Shown: one piece after another, positions 1-6,556 of the stretch
Position numbering within the stretch: position 1 is the first letter of the stretch
Layout: every line of letters begins with the position of its first letter
NCBI GenBank assembly: GCA_002721375.1
Contig: PBKH01000039.1
Location: 2,535-10,545 of the forward strand
Source of the DNA: Verrucomicrobiales bacterium
GTDB lineage: Bacteria; Verrucomicrobiota; Verrucomicrobiia; Limisphaerales; UBA1096
Reading direction: 5' to 3'
Length of the DNA: 8,011 bases
The notes under the pieces: generated by a model
Told to the model about the DNA's origin: nothing
What the model saw: the letters and a program-made list of their open reading frames with translations, nothing else
Database searches by the model: none
Program-made: the position numbers and the translations under genes

Positions 1-38
1 TCATAAGTCTAATTTTACTTTTGTCAGTGCGCGAAGTT
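1..38. other. 3' flank of the operon, no recognisable feature
   Basis: These 38 bases follow the TAA stop of the STAND gene. They are AT-rich. I see no GC-rich hairpin with a T-run on the minus strand, so no intrinsic terminator is visible, and transcription may continue leftward out of the window. Confidence 0.6.
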
Positions 39-3000
39 TTAATTGCCGTCAACTGACTGCTCACCTTCACCAGCAGAATCAGGGTTACCTGTAATGCCTA
101 TTACGAAAACATTCGAGTAGCCCATTTGAGATTCTAAATCAATTGATTGTATTTCTTTTTCAGGATGTGGGTTTATCCAGTTAGTTTGGTATAACGCACC
201 AGTGGTACTTCTCCAAGCAATTTTGGATTTTGGTGTATCTAAAACACCAATATCAGCATCCACATACCAATCTCTTACGTGTTCTCCGTAAACAATTGGA
301 AGCACATTTTTCGTGCCGTCTACATAATTAAACACATAGTTAGCAACAGGGGTGCCGTCCGGATCTGTCCATGTGGTAGCATGGAGGAAACTAATAGACT
401 TATATGTTTGATTTGATAAATCAATACTCTTTACGCTTCCAGTGAACGGGTTATTCTTGCCAAGTTGATTTTGAAGCTGTCGGCCACTTAGCTGCACAAT
501 CCCCCGTAAATCAAATTTCGTTCCATTTAAATCTGCTAAACCTGTGGGCATCTGAGAAAGAGGTCCTCTTTCCCTGCTTAACCCAAACCATCTTTCGTCT
601 AGAGGCGCATTATAATGTGAGCTCAAATCGATGTGCTTTATATTTGTTGTTTTTTGCCTAGGAACTATTTTCCCTTTAATACGCTCTTGATACGCTTTAA
701 CTCGTTTGCCTTGCTGGAAAAGTATCGATGCAGATTTAGAAAACGCTATCCTTCGATCTCTGGCAGATTCAGAATTATCCGTCTTAAATAAGCGACTGGC
801 CTTACGGAAGGCGTTTAGAGCTGAATTTGTTCTTGAAAGCCTCTCATACGTAAAACCTAAGTTTAATAACAGAGAAGGGTTGTTCGGATTACTCTTTTGC
901 GCATTTTCTAAAACCTCCAATGCTTTGTTGTTTTCATTTAGATAAATAAGCACCTCTGTGTAATCTATTAAGGCTTTAATATTATCAGTAATGTCTGCTG
1001 CATGCTCTGCCAGAAGACCGGCGTAAAGACCTTCGCTGCCCCATGGTTTAGACTGTGCTATTTTCACAGCTAATTTAGTTAAATTTGTATTGCTGTGGGA
1101 TTTTAAATCTCGAACAGCTTCAAGAAGTGGGTCCAGATATCTAAATTTCTTGTCATTATTTGAAACGATTTCTATTGCTTTTTTGAAGGAAGGCATTTGG
1201 TTCTTTTTGTTCTGATATCTATCCATTATGTATGCTGATATTAGCAGCGCATTAGGATCCTCCGAATTTAGACTTAAGGCTTTATCGATCGCTTGCTTAG
1301 CATTTTTGTGTTTTCCCATTTGGTCGTAAACATCTGCAAGCGACCACCATGATTCTGAACTATCGGGTGACAGTTTGGTTCCCATTAAGGCATAATGTTC
1401 AGCAGGCGAATGATAGTTTAAATGCTCTTTATTGCTCGATGTTATGAAATCAGTAGTTTCTGTTAAATCTCCGCCACTTTTGTCAAGCAACTCCAATTCG
1501 CTAATCTCTATACCATGCGCGCTGCTAAAGTGGTCCATAGTTCCTGGATTTCGCACAGTAGGGAAAATAATCTTTACGAACTTAGCGCTAAAAGACTGAT
1601 CAAAAAATTCCTCATACGGAATCAATTGATTATTAAACAATGGTATTTGACCTGATTTTATTGCTTTAAACCTTTCCCCATTATCTGAAATTGAAATCTC
1701 ATAGCTTGTCGGATTTCTGTCCATGATCCTGGAGACATGCACCCTGATACCATGAATTGGCTTTGCGGACTTAAGCCCTATAATCACCCCGCTGTTTAAG
1801 CTGTCATAGTTTACATAACGATTTTTAGTGTTGTTATCAATAACATGATCAATTGTTTCAGTGCGAGGGCTTTCTATTGGTTGGACTATAGATCGTGCTA
1901 TTCTTGAGTAGATCGCACCATTCGATGGTTGCAGTGTAAGGGCGCTATACAAATCATTAACATCTTCAGATCGAGCTTTAGCAGATATGTATTCGTCAAA
2001 GGATTTTGTGCTGTATGACGAAATATTTCTATCTTCCGGGCTAGATATGAACCATTTTGACCATTTGTTAACTGAATTAAGATCTTTAAGGGAATTAATA
2101 TGATCTAACGATTCCTTAAGCTTCTCTTTAGGAACTTGTTGGGCGACCCCGGATTCTGACAGTGCCTGACCAGCGATTGCTTCGAGGAAATCTGGGAACC
2201 ATTTCGGCGTTTTATTAATCACCCTCGGAGTCCTGAAAATCCTCAGAGCATCGCCAGCACTCGACGCATAATACTCGCCGCTTGAGATCTTGACCCAAAA
2301 CATGTCTTTTACAGGTTGAATTAATGCCTTGCCTGTGGATGTATCCCAGGCTTGAAAATTACCTTTATTATCAACAGCAGCTGCAATTTTTCCAGAGTTT
2401 TGGAATTTGGACCCATAAATGGCACCTTTATAAGGAATTGCTGGGATTTGTTTGGTTCCATTTACAAGATCCCAGATTCGTATTGAGCTAGGATAAGAAT
2501 CGTTTCCAACACCAGAGGTAAGGAATAAATCATTTGTTAAATCAATATTAACCGGCCAATTTTCATCTGTTAACTCATCCAGCAACTCCCCATTTGGCAA
2601 ATTCCATATTCTTATTTTATTGTCACCAGAAGCGGTTATCATTAGAGAGTTTTCGTTTTGAGTATAAAAAGTCGAGTTGATTACTACGTTTCCATGTTTT
2701 AAAGGTCCACATATTCTTTCGCCTGTAGATACTTGCCATACATTAGCATCATTTGAGCTAAGTTCGCCTGTACAAATAAAACTAGAGTCGTCTGATAAGG
2801 AGATAGAGTAGATAAAGTTTTCACAGTCAATCGTATTTAGTAACTTTTGGGCATCCCAGTCCCAAGCATATACTGAACTCTCCTTAGCAATCCCTAAAGT
2901 ATGTTCATTCTTGGAAAAAGTTTTTCTCTGTGCGTCGACCATTGATATATGGTCGATTGAACCTGCAATTGTTTTATTATCAAGGGATAATATGTGAGAT

Positions 3001-6000
3001 AATGTGTTAGTTGTTTGGATGATTGCTATGTTTTGCTTTGGGTGAGCAGTGATGCTTGCAACTGAATAAGGATAATCAATTTCATGTACTTTGCTTCGAT
3101 TTTCGGTTTCCCAAAATTGTAATACATGATTATTGTTGTCATCTTCTATTCGTTTAGCTGCGATTAATAGGTCTGATTTACTATTGAATTCAAAGTCAGA
3201 GTACCAACCTTTTTCAACTGGAAGATTGCTGCTTTTACGAGGCATCGAAGGCCACAAATAGGTTTTGCCAACCGTTTGGTAACGGCCTTTAGGCGTTTGG
3301 CTATAAGATGTATCGTATGATACAAAAGTGCCTAACCTAAAAGGAGTGGTTGGCTCTTTTGTGTCGGCGAAGATTTTGTTTCCAGAAAAAGTCGCGAAGC
3401 CCGCATGCACGAGCGGACCAGCAATAAGCTCACCAGTCCAGGCATTCCATATCCTTGCATTCTCCATGCCATCCCTCGTGGCGATCTTTGTACCATCATC
3501 GCTGAATTTAAGATTGCCGATTATCGACCTGTGAACCAGCGGCTCAGTAACCGAATTCCCGAGCAATGAGTCCCATATTCTAACCGTATTATTGGAATAG
3601 ATAATTGCAATCCTATCTCCAGATGGACTAAAAAAACCTCGAACCATATCATGCTCCTGCCGCGGTATTTTGGATAGTAATTCACCATTACGTAAGTCAA
3701 TTACTTTCATGTTGCTGGCATCAGAGACCATGAAGTGTCTACCCGATTTAAAGTGGGGCAAAGACCAGATTTGCTGCTCTTCCTTGATTGGGGAAAAAAT
3801 AAATTCACCAGTGTTTGTGTTGAATACCTTAATGGACACTTTCCCTGGATAGTTGTTTCCTCTCGCGGTGTATCCAGCAATAAAAACACGTTGGCTATTA
3901 GGTGAAAAATATACATCTCTATAGCCACGCTCTAAAGTCATCTCTTCGACAATCGGATCTGATGAAACCGTGCTCCACCATCTTAGCTTTTTGCCATCAG
4001 CCGATTTTAAGCACACCACACTGGAGTCTGATGACAAATAAATACGAGGGTTGTTTAATTTATGCTCTATTTGTGCGCACTTTTCTTTACCGTTCAAAAC
4101 ATCCCAAATGGCAAATTTTCCGTCATCAAAAGTACCGTATATAAACCTATTATCTTCGGTGATCTTGGGCCTAGTACCTCTACTACCGACAAACCGGCCG
4201 CTTGTTTGAAGTGGTTGCGTTTTATTATCCCCTTTTAAATCCCATATCTGAAGGGCACCTGAACCATTATATGTTGCAATTAAATTTACATTATCAGGAT
4301 AATCTATGAAATCGAATGTGATCACCCCCTGGCTAGGTGAAATAACGCCTATTTTGCTCCCCTTAATAACGTTCCAGAGGTGCAAAATGTTTTTGACATC
4401 TAAATCAGCTGCGACCGTTCCATCGGGAGATAATTGCATGTCTTTAGTTTTCGTTTCACTGGCAAACTGACTAATTAACTGCCCGGATTCTATGTTCCAG
4501 ACTTTTGCCTCCGCTCCGATTACATATGTAAGAACAGTTTTTCCATCCTTACTAATTAAAGGAAATTGAGCCGGTTTTTCGTGCATTAATGGAGGCCTCA
4601 TATCTAAATTGAAGTTCTGGTGCTGAAGCGCTGACATTGCACGCATAGTTGATTGCCAGTGGGTCGGATCTCTTCGGATGGCCCTCGCCAAGTAAGCCAA
4701 ACCATCGGAGATACGATTCGATTCTAATAATTCTACACCCGTCACAAAGTCTGATTGTGTCAGATTATTAGCTAGTTCTATAGAGGCTTGTTCGGCAACT
4801 TTTTGGCTTTGCTTAGCCGCTGCTTCCTGCGCTTCGGCTGCTTCTTGAGCTTCGGATGCCTTGGTTGCATTTTCTACTGCAGTTATTCTGGCTTGTTCAG
4901 CAACACGCTCGCTCTTTTGCGCTTGGTTCCATGCTACGCCGGCTACAGCAGTTGCAATCAAAGCTAACCCAGCCAAAGATGCGGCAATCTTTGCGCGCTT
5001 TCGTTGCTTGAGCGCCAACTGTTGTTGCGCCTCCGCCCGGTCCTTCTCCGCCTTAGCCAATCGCCTAGCCTGTTCGAGCTCTCGTTCACGGGCGACTTCT
5101 AACTCTCTTTGTTCATGTATCTTTACTTCGTTGCTTTTATCCAGAAAGCCAATCGCTTGACTGTATTCGGAGTGGTATCGTGTGCCCCATGCTTCAGTCG
5201 GGTGCTCATTATCCTTCCACGATAAGGCGATCTGAAGATCTGGATCGTGATATAACCCAGCAGAACCATCCGCATGCAACTGGGCTGTCTCCGCTAAACG
5301 CCGGTATATTCGCGCCGACTGCGCCTCGTCGTCCACCCAGCGTCCGAGACTTACCCAAACTCGCATCAAGCTTTCATGTGAAATGTCGATAATTGTACGT
5401 TCTTCAAGGACCCTGTCTATTGGCGGCATAAGGAACGTGCGACCTGGTTTACGAAATCGATCGATAATCTCCGAGAGCTCATCCTGCTTCGCTCCTGTTA
5501 TAGCACATAGTTCCTTAAGTGGGGTGGGGCGACGGATGCCCCGATTGTCGACCCCCTTTTCGGTCAAAGCTTGAAAAAGTCTCTTAACCAGCCTCTGTTC
5601 AGCCTCATCCTTTGCCTCGGCAAAAACTTCGTCGGCATGCCGAGACAACGCTTCATCCATGCCGCCGGTAGACTCATAGTGACGCAAGTCAAGCGGTTCA
5701 TCATCTGAATGATCTGCCAGCCAACAGTCCCACGTCCGCATCAATGCATGTTGCATGATCGGCAATTGGTCGGGATCGTCACCAAGATCGTTTAGCAGCC
5801 GCTGAACCAGCCGCGGCGATATTTCGCCTCCGCCGACGCGCACCGGCCCCTCAATAGCCGTTTTCTTGTTTTCCCGGTTTAACCGCGGAACTAGGTATTC
5901 GCCTTTGTTAACAGCCTCAGCAAGTTCTTCAAACTGGGAGCAGTCGCCAAAGAAGTCGGAACGCATCGTCAGCACAACGTAAATCGACAACTCCTGCTGA

Positions 6001-6542
6001 TTTGCTGCCTCAACAAGCATCTTAACAAAAGCCGCGGCTTCATCCCTTGAGCCCCGGTCGGATTGATTGGAGTTGAATCGAAAAAGTTCTTCAAACTGGT
6101 CCACTACAACCAGCAGGTTTTCGTTCTTCTGCAATCCAAGCTGGCGAGCAGCCTCGATAAGACCAAGGCTGCTACGAATCAAAGTCGCCTCAATATCAAT
6201 CTCCGTCAGATCCTCGCAAACCTCGTTATCAAGAAGATCGGTTTCGAATAACGCCTCAGCCAGGTTGGTGATTGCATGACCACCGGGACGCATCACCGCA
6301 ATATGCCAGTTTGATCCAGCACGGGTCATTACACCGCCATAAAGAGCAGGCAATAGCCCAGCTCGCACAAGTGAAGATTTCCCGCTGCCGGAAGCACCTA
6401 GCACCGCCAAAAACCGCTGCTCACGAAGTAGTGTCACCAACTCCTTTCGCTGATCTTCTCGGCCGAAGAATAGGTACTCTTCGTCCATGTCGAATGGGCG
6501 CAGGCCAGGGAACGGGTTAAATCCTGGGTCGCCGGGTGTCAC
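39..6542 (-). CDS. nSTAND1 NTPase with membrane helix, WD40 propellers, discoidin-like, TPR and C-terminal modules (probable sensor/switch)
   Basis: This 2167-residue protein starts at GTG (6540-6542) and ends at TAA (39-41). The GTG is chosen because NPFPGLRPF, the conserved opening of nSTAND1 domains, lies at residues 9-17, and a strong Shine-Dalgarno sequence sits 6 bases upstream; the next Met, residue 19, would cut this motif. Domains in order: NTPase with winged-helix-like end (about 8-405), coiled coil (470-516), membrane helix (519-538), second coiled coil (542-592), helical linker (599-645), WD40 region (about 660-1440), linker (1445-1553), discoidin-like domain (1556-1690), TPR-like helices (1712-1955) and a C-terminal beta-rich module (1962-2155). 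STAND NTPases are nucleotide-driven switches that often oligomerise when the sensor binds a ligand. No effector domain is fused here, so the coupled TIR protein is the likely partner. The frame is intact, with no frameshift. The ligand is unknown; a signalling rather than defence role remains possible. Confidence 0.93.
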   Translation of the reverse strand: MTPGDPGFNPFPGLRPFDMDEEYLFFGREDQRKELVTLLREQRFLAVLGASGSGKSSLVRAGLLPALYGGVMTRAGSNWHIAVMRPGGHAITNLAEALFETDLLDNEVCEDLTEIDIEATLIRSSLGLIEAARQLGLQKNENLLVVVDQFEELFRFNSNQSDRGSRDEAAAFVKMLVEAANQQELSIYVVLTMRSDFFGDCSQFEELAEAVNKGEYLVPRLNRENKKTAIEGPVRVGGGEISPRLVQRLLNDLGDDPDQLPIMQHALMRTWDCWLADHSDDEPLDLRHYESTGGMDEALSRHADEVFAEAKDEAEQRLVKRLFQALTEKGVDNRGIRRPTPLKELCAITGAKQDELSEIIDRFRKPGRTFLMPPIDRVLEERTIIDISHESLMRVWVSLGRWVDDEAQSARIYRRLAETAQLHADGSAGLYHDPDLQIALSWKDNEHPTEAWGTRYHSEYSQAIGFLDKSNEVKIHEQRELEVARERELEQARRLAKAEKDRAEAQQQLALKQRKRAKIAASLAGLALIATAVAGVAWNQAQKSERVAEQARITAVENATKASEAQEAAEAQEAAAKQSQKVAEQASIELANNLTQSDFVTGVELLESNRISDGLAYLARAIRRDPTHWQSTMRAMSALQHQNFNLDMRPPLMHEKPAQFPLISKDGKTVLTYVIGAEAKVWNIESGQLISQFASETKTKDMQLSPDGTVAADLDVKNILHLWNVIKGSKIGVISPSQGVITFDFIDYPDNVNLIATYNGSGALQIWDLKGDNKTQPLQTSGRFVGSRGTRPKITEDNRFIYGTFDDGKFAIWDVLNGKEKCAQIEHKLNNPRIYLSSDSSVVCLKSADGKKLRWWSTVSSDPIVEEMTLERGYRDVYFSPNSQRVFIAGYTARGNNYPGKVSIKVFNTNTGEFIFSPIKEEQQIWSLPHFKSGRHFMVSDASNMKVIDLRNGELLSKIPRQEHDMVRGFFSPSGDRIAIIYSNNTVRIWDSLLGNSVTEPLVHRSIIGNLKFSDDGTKIATRDGMENARIWNAWTGELIAGPLVHAGFATFSGNKIFADTKEPTTPFRLGTFVSYDTSYSQTPKGRYQTVGKTYLWPSMPRKSSNLPVEKGWYSDFEFNSKSDLLIAAKRIEDDNNNHVLQFWETENRSKVHEIDYPYSVASITAHPKQNIAIIQTTNTLSHILSLDNKTIAGSIDHISMVDAQRKTFSKNEHTLGIAKESSVYAWDWDAQKLLNTIDCENFIYSISLSDDSSFICTGELSSNDANVWQVSTGERICGPLKHGNVVINSTFYTQNENSLMITASGDNKIRIWNLPNGELLDELTDENWPVNIDLTNDLFLTSGVGNDSYPSSIRIWDLVNGTKQIPAIPYKGAIYGSKFQNSGKIAAAVDNKGNFQAWDTSTGKALIQPVKDMFWVKISSGEYYASSAGDALRIFRTPRVINKTPKWFPDFLEAIAGQALSESGVAQQVPKEKLKESLDHINSLKDLNSVNKWSKWFISSPEDRNISSYSTKSFDEYISAKARSEDVNDLYSALTLQPSNGAIYSRIARSIVQPIESPRTETIDHVIDNNTKNRYVNYDSLNSGVIIGLKSAKPIHGIRVHVSRIMDRNPTSYEISISDNGERFKAIKSGQIPLFNNQLIPYEEFFDQSFSAKFVKIIFPTVRNPGTMDHFSSAHGIEISELELLDKSGGDLTETTDFITSSNKEHLNYHSPAEHYALMGTKLSPDSSESWWSLADVYDQMGKHKNAKQAIDKALSLNSEDPNALLISAYIMDRYQNKKNQMPSFKKAIEIVSNNDKKFRYLDPLLEAVRDLKSHSNTNLTKLAVKIAQSKPWGSEGLYAGLLAEHAADITDNIKALIDYTEVLIYLNENNKALEVLENAQKSNPNNPSLLLNLGFTYERLSRTNSALNAFRKASRLFKTDNSESARDRRIAFSKSASILFQQGKRVKAYQERIKGKIVPRQKTTNIKHIDLSSHYNAPLDERWFGLSRERGPLSQMPTGLADLNGTKFDLRGIVQLSGRQLQNQLGKNNPFTGSVKSIDLSNQTYKSISFLHATTWTDPDGTPVANYVFNYVDGTKNVLPIVYGEHVRDWYVDADIGVLDTPKSKIAWRSTTGALYQTNWINPHPEKEIQSIDLESQMGYSNVFVIGITGNPDSAGEGEQSVDGN
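78..659 (-). other. C-terminal beta-rich module of unknown function
   Basis: Residues about 1962-2155, opening with IKHIDLSSHYNAPLDERWF and continuing with GTKFDLRGIVQLSGRQL, KSISFLHATTWTDPDGTPV, ANYVFNYVDGTKNVLPIVYG, VRDWYVDADIG and IQSIDLES. The alternating strands and aromatic residues suggest a beta-sandwich. From memory it resembles a module at the end of large multidomain proteins in Planctomycetota and Verrucomicrobiota, but I cannot name the family. No catalytic motif is seen. A ligand-binding role is only a guess. Confidence 0.6.
678..1409 (-). other. TPR-like helical repeats
   Basis: Residues about 1712-1955. Clear TPR units are SWWSLADVYDQMGKHKNAKQ with AIDKALSLNSEDPNA (1731-1765) and LLLNLGFTYERLSRTNSALN with AFRKASRLF (1891-1919). 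A partner unit, LIDYTEVLIYLNENNKALEV with LENAQKSNPNNP, stands at about 1858-1889. Helices between them (1780-1850) are more degenerate. TPRs are protein-binding scaffolds and serve as the sensor in Avs-type STAND immune proteins. Confidence 0.82.
1473..1877 (-). other. discoidin / F5/8 type C-like beta-sandwich domain
   Basis: Residues about 1556-1690. The pattern DNNTKNRYVNYD, then GVIIGLKSAKPIHGIRVHV, RNPTSYEISISDNGERFKAI, SAKFVKIIF and IEISELELL follows the strand order of galactose-binding-like F5/8 type C domains, including the RNPxSYxIxxSxDG core motif and the closing (I)SELEL strand. Such domains generally bind carbohydrates or other surface ligands, though some are only structural. 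It sits between the WD40 linker and the TPR-like helices, an unusual insertion for a STAND receptor. Confidence 0.75.
1884..2210 (-). other. conserved linker after the propeller (PKWFPDFLEAIAG type)
   Basis: Residues 1445-1553, running from PKWFPDFLEAIAG to SRIARSIVQ, with KWSKWFISSPEDRNISSYS in the middle. From memory this kind of mostly helical segment follows the WD40 domain in related STAND and kinase-WD40 proteins; it has no function known to me. The last part (EDVNDLYSALTLQPSNGAIYSRIA) reads like a single TPR-like helix pair. Confidence 0.55.
2223..4562 (-). other. WD40 beta-propeller region, about 16-18 blades
   Basis: Residues about 660-1440. Repeats of roughly 40 residues end in W-D/N type strands followed by turns with Gly: VWNIESG (681), IWDLKG (766), IWDVLNG (812), IWDSLLG (989), IWNAWTGE (1031), VWQVSTGE (1268), IWNLPNGE (1312), IWDLVNG (1356) and AWDTSTGK (1398). 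More degenerate copies lie between (VFNTNTGE 906, VIDLRNGE 947, QFWETENR 1142, AWDWDAQK 1226). SPDG/SPSG turns before the strands fit WD40. This many blades suggests two propellers; the atypical stretch about 1050-1115 may be the junction. The blades differ strongly from one another, so they are not recent duplications. WD40 propellers usually bind proteins or peptides and here are the likely ligand sensor. Confidence 0.88.
4767..5135 (-). other. coiled coil - transmembrane helix - coiled coil hinge
   Basis: Residues 470-592. A highly charged helix (470-516, rich in Glu, Arg, Lys, Gln and Ala) ends in KQRKRAK. It is followed by the only clear hydrophobic stretch of the protein, IAASLAGLALIATAVAGVAW (519-538; bases 4929-4988), and a second Ala/Glu/Gln-rich helix (542-592). 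By the positive-inside rule, the basic cluster places the N-terminal NTPase in the cytoplasm and the C-terminal half beyond the membrane. The segment is Ala-rich and only moderately hydrophobic, so a soluble buried helix cannot be excluded. A helix at this place between NTPase and WD40 domains is known in other nSTAND1 proteins. Confidence 0.75.
4819..4854 (-). repeat. two tandem 18-bp copies encoding EAQEAA twice
   Basis: Plus-strand copies 4819-4836 and 4837-4854 match at 16 of 18 bases. They encode residues 563-574 of the second coiled coil. A further pair of 15-base near-copies (4785-4799 and 4890-4904, 14 of 15 identical) encodes VAEQA at 582-586 and 547-551, so the coil may have grown by small duplications. 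Confidence 0.8.
5328..6521 (-). other. nSTAND1 P-loop NTPase domain
   Basis: Residues about 8-405 of the large protein. Visible motifs are FFGREDQ at 25-31, Walker A GASGSGKSS at 49-57 (Lys55, Ser56; bases 6372-6398), Walker B LLVVVDQFEELF at 143-154 (Asp148, Glu151, Glu152), a sensor-1-like strand VVLTMRSDFFGDC at 189-201 (Arg194), the AIEGP turn at 229-233, and the HESLMRVWVSLGRW motif at 389-402 that closes the domain in this family. All residues expected for nucleotide binding and hydrolysis are present, so it should be an active ATPase or GTPase. Confidence 0.93.
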
Positions 6543-6556
6543 TTCATACCTCCCTT
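6539..6556 (-). promoter_or_regulatory. strong RBS and 4-base stop/start overlap (GTGA) coupling the two genes
   Basis: On the minus strand AAGGGAGG (6556-6549) lies 6 bases before the GTG start (6542-6540) of the STAND gene; it is inside the last codons of the TIR gene (Lys-Gly-Gly). The GTG shares GTGA with the TIR stop codon TGA (6541-6539). This is a classic translational-coupling arrangement and fixes the GTG start. An ATG at 6547-6545 is in the TIR frame and reads Met-Lys-stop, so it is not a start. Confidence 0.9.

Noticed and set aside
1..38. Intrinsic terminator or start of a downstream gene (ATG at 4-2 on the minus strand)
   Set aside because: There is only a 4-base possible stem and no T-run; the ATG has no clear Shine-Dalgarno and only one codon is visible.
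4929..4988. Signal peptide
   Set aside because: The hydrophobic stretch is at residue 519, far from the N-terminus, so it can only be an internal membrane helix.
4861..5160. Plus-strand open frame of 99 codons
   Set aside because: It lies opposite the coiled-coil and membrane-helix coding stretch, is a low-complexity Ala/Ser/Arg/Cys mirror of it, and has no recognisable domain.
6545..6547. ATG as alternative start of the STAND gene
   Set aside because: It is in the TIR frame and is followed by Lys and a stop; the GTG at 6542 is in the right frame with proper RBS spacing.
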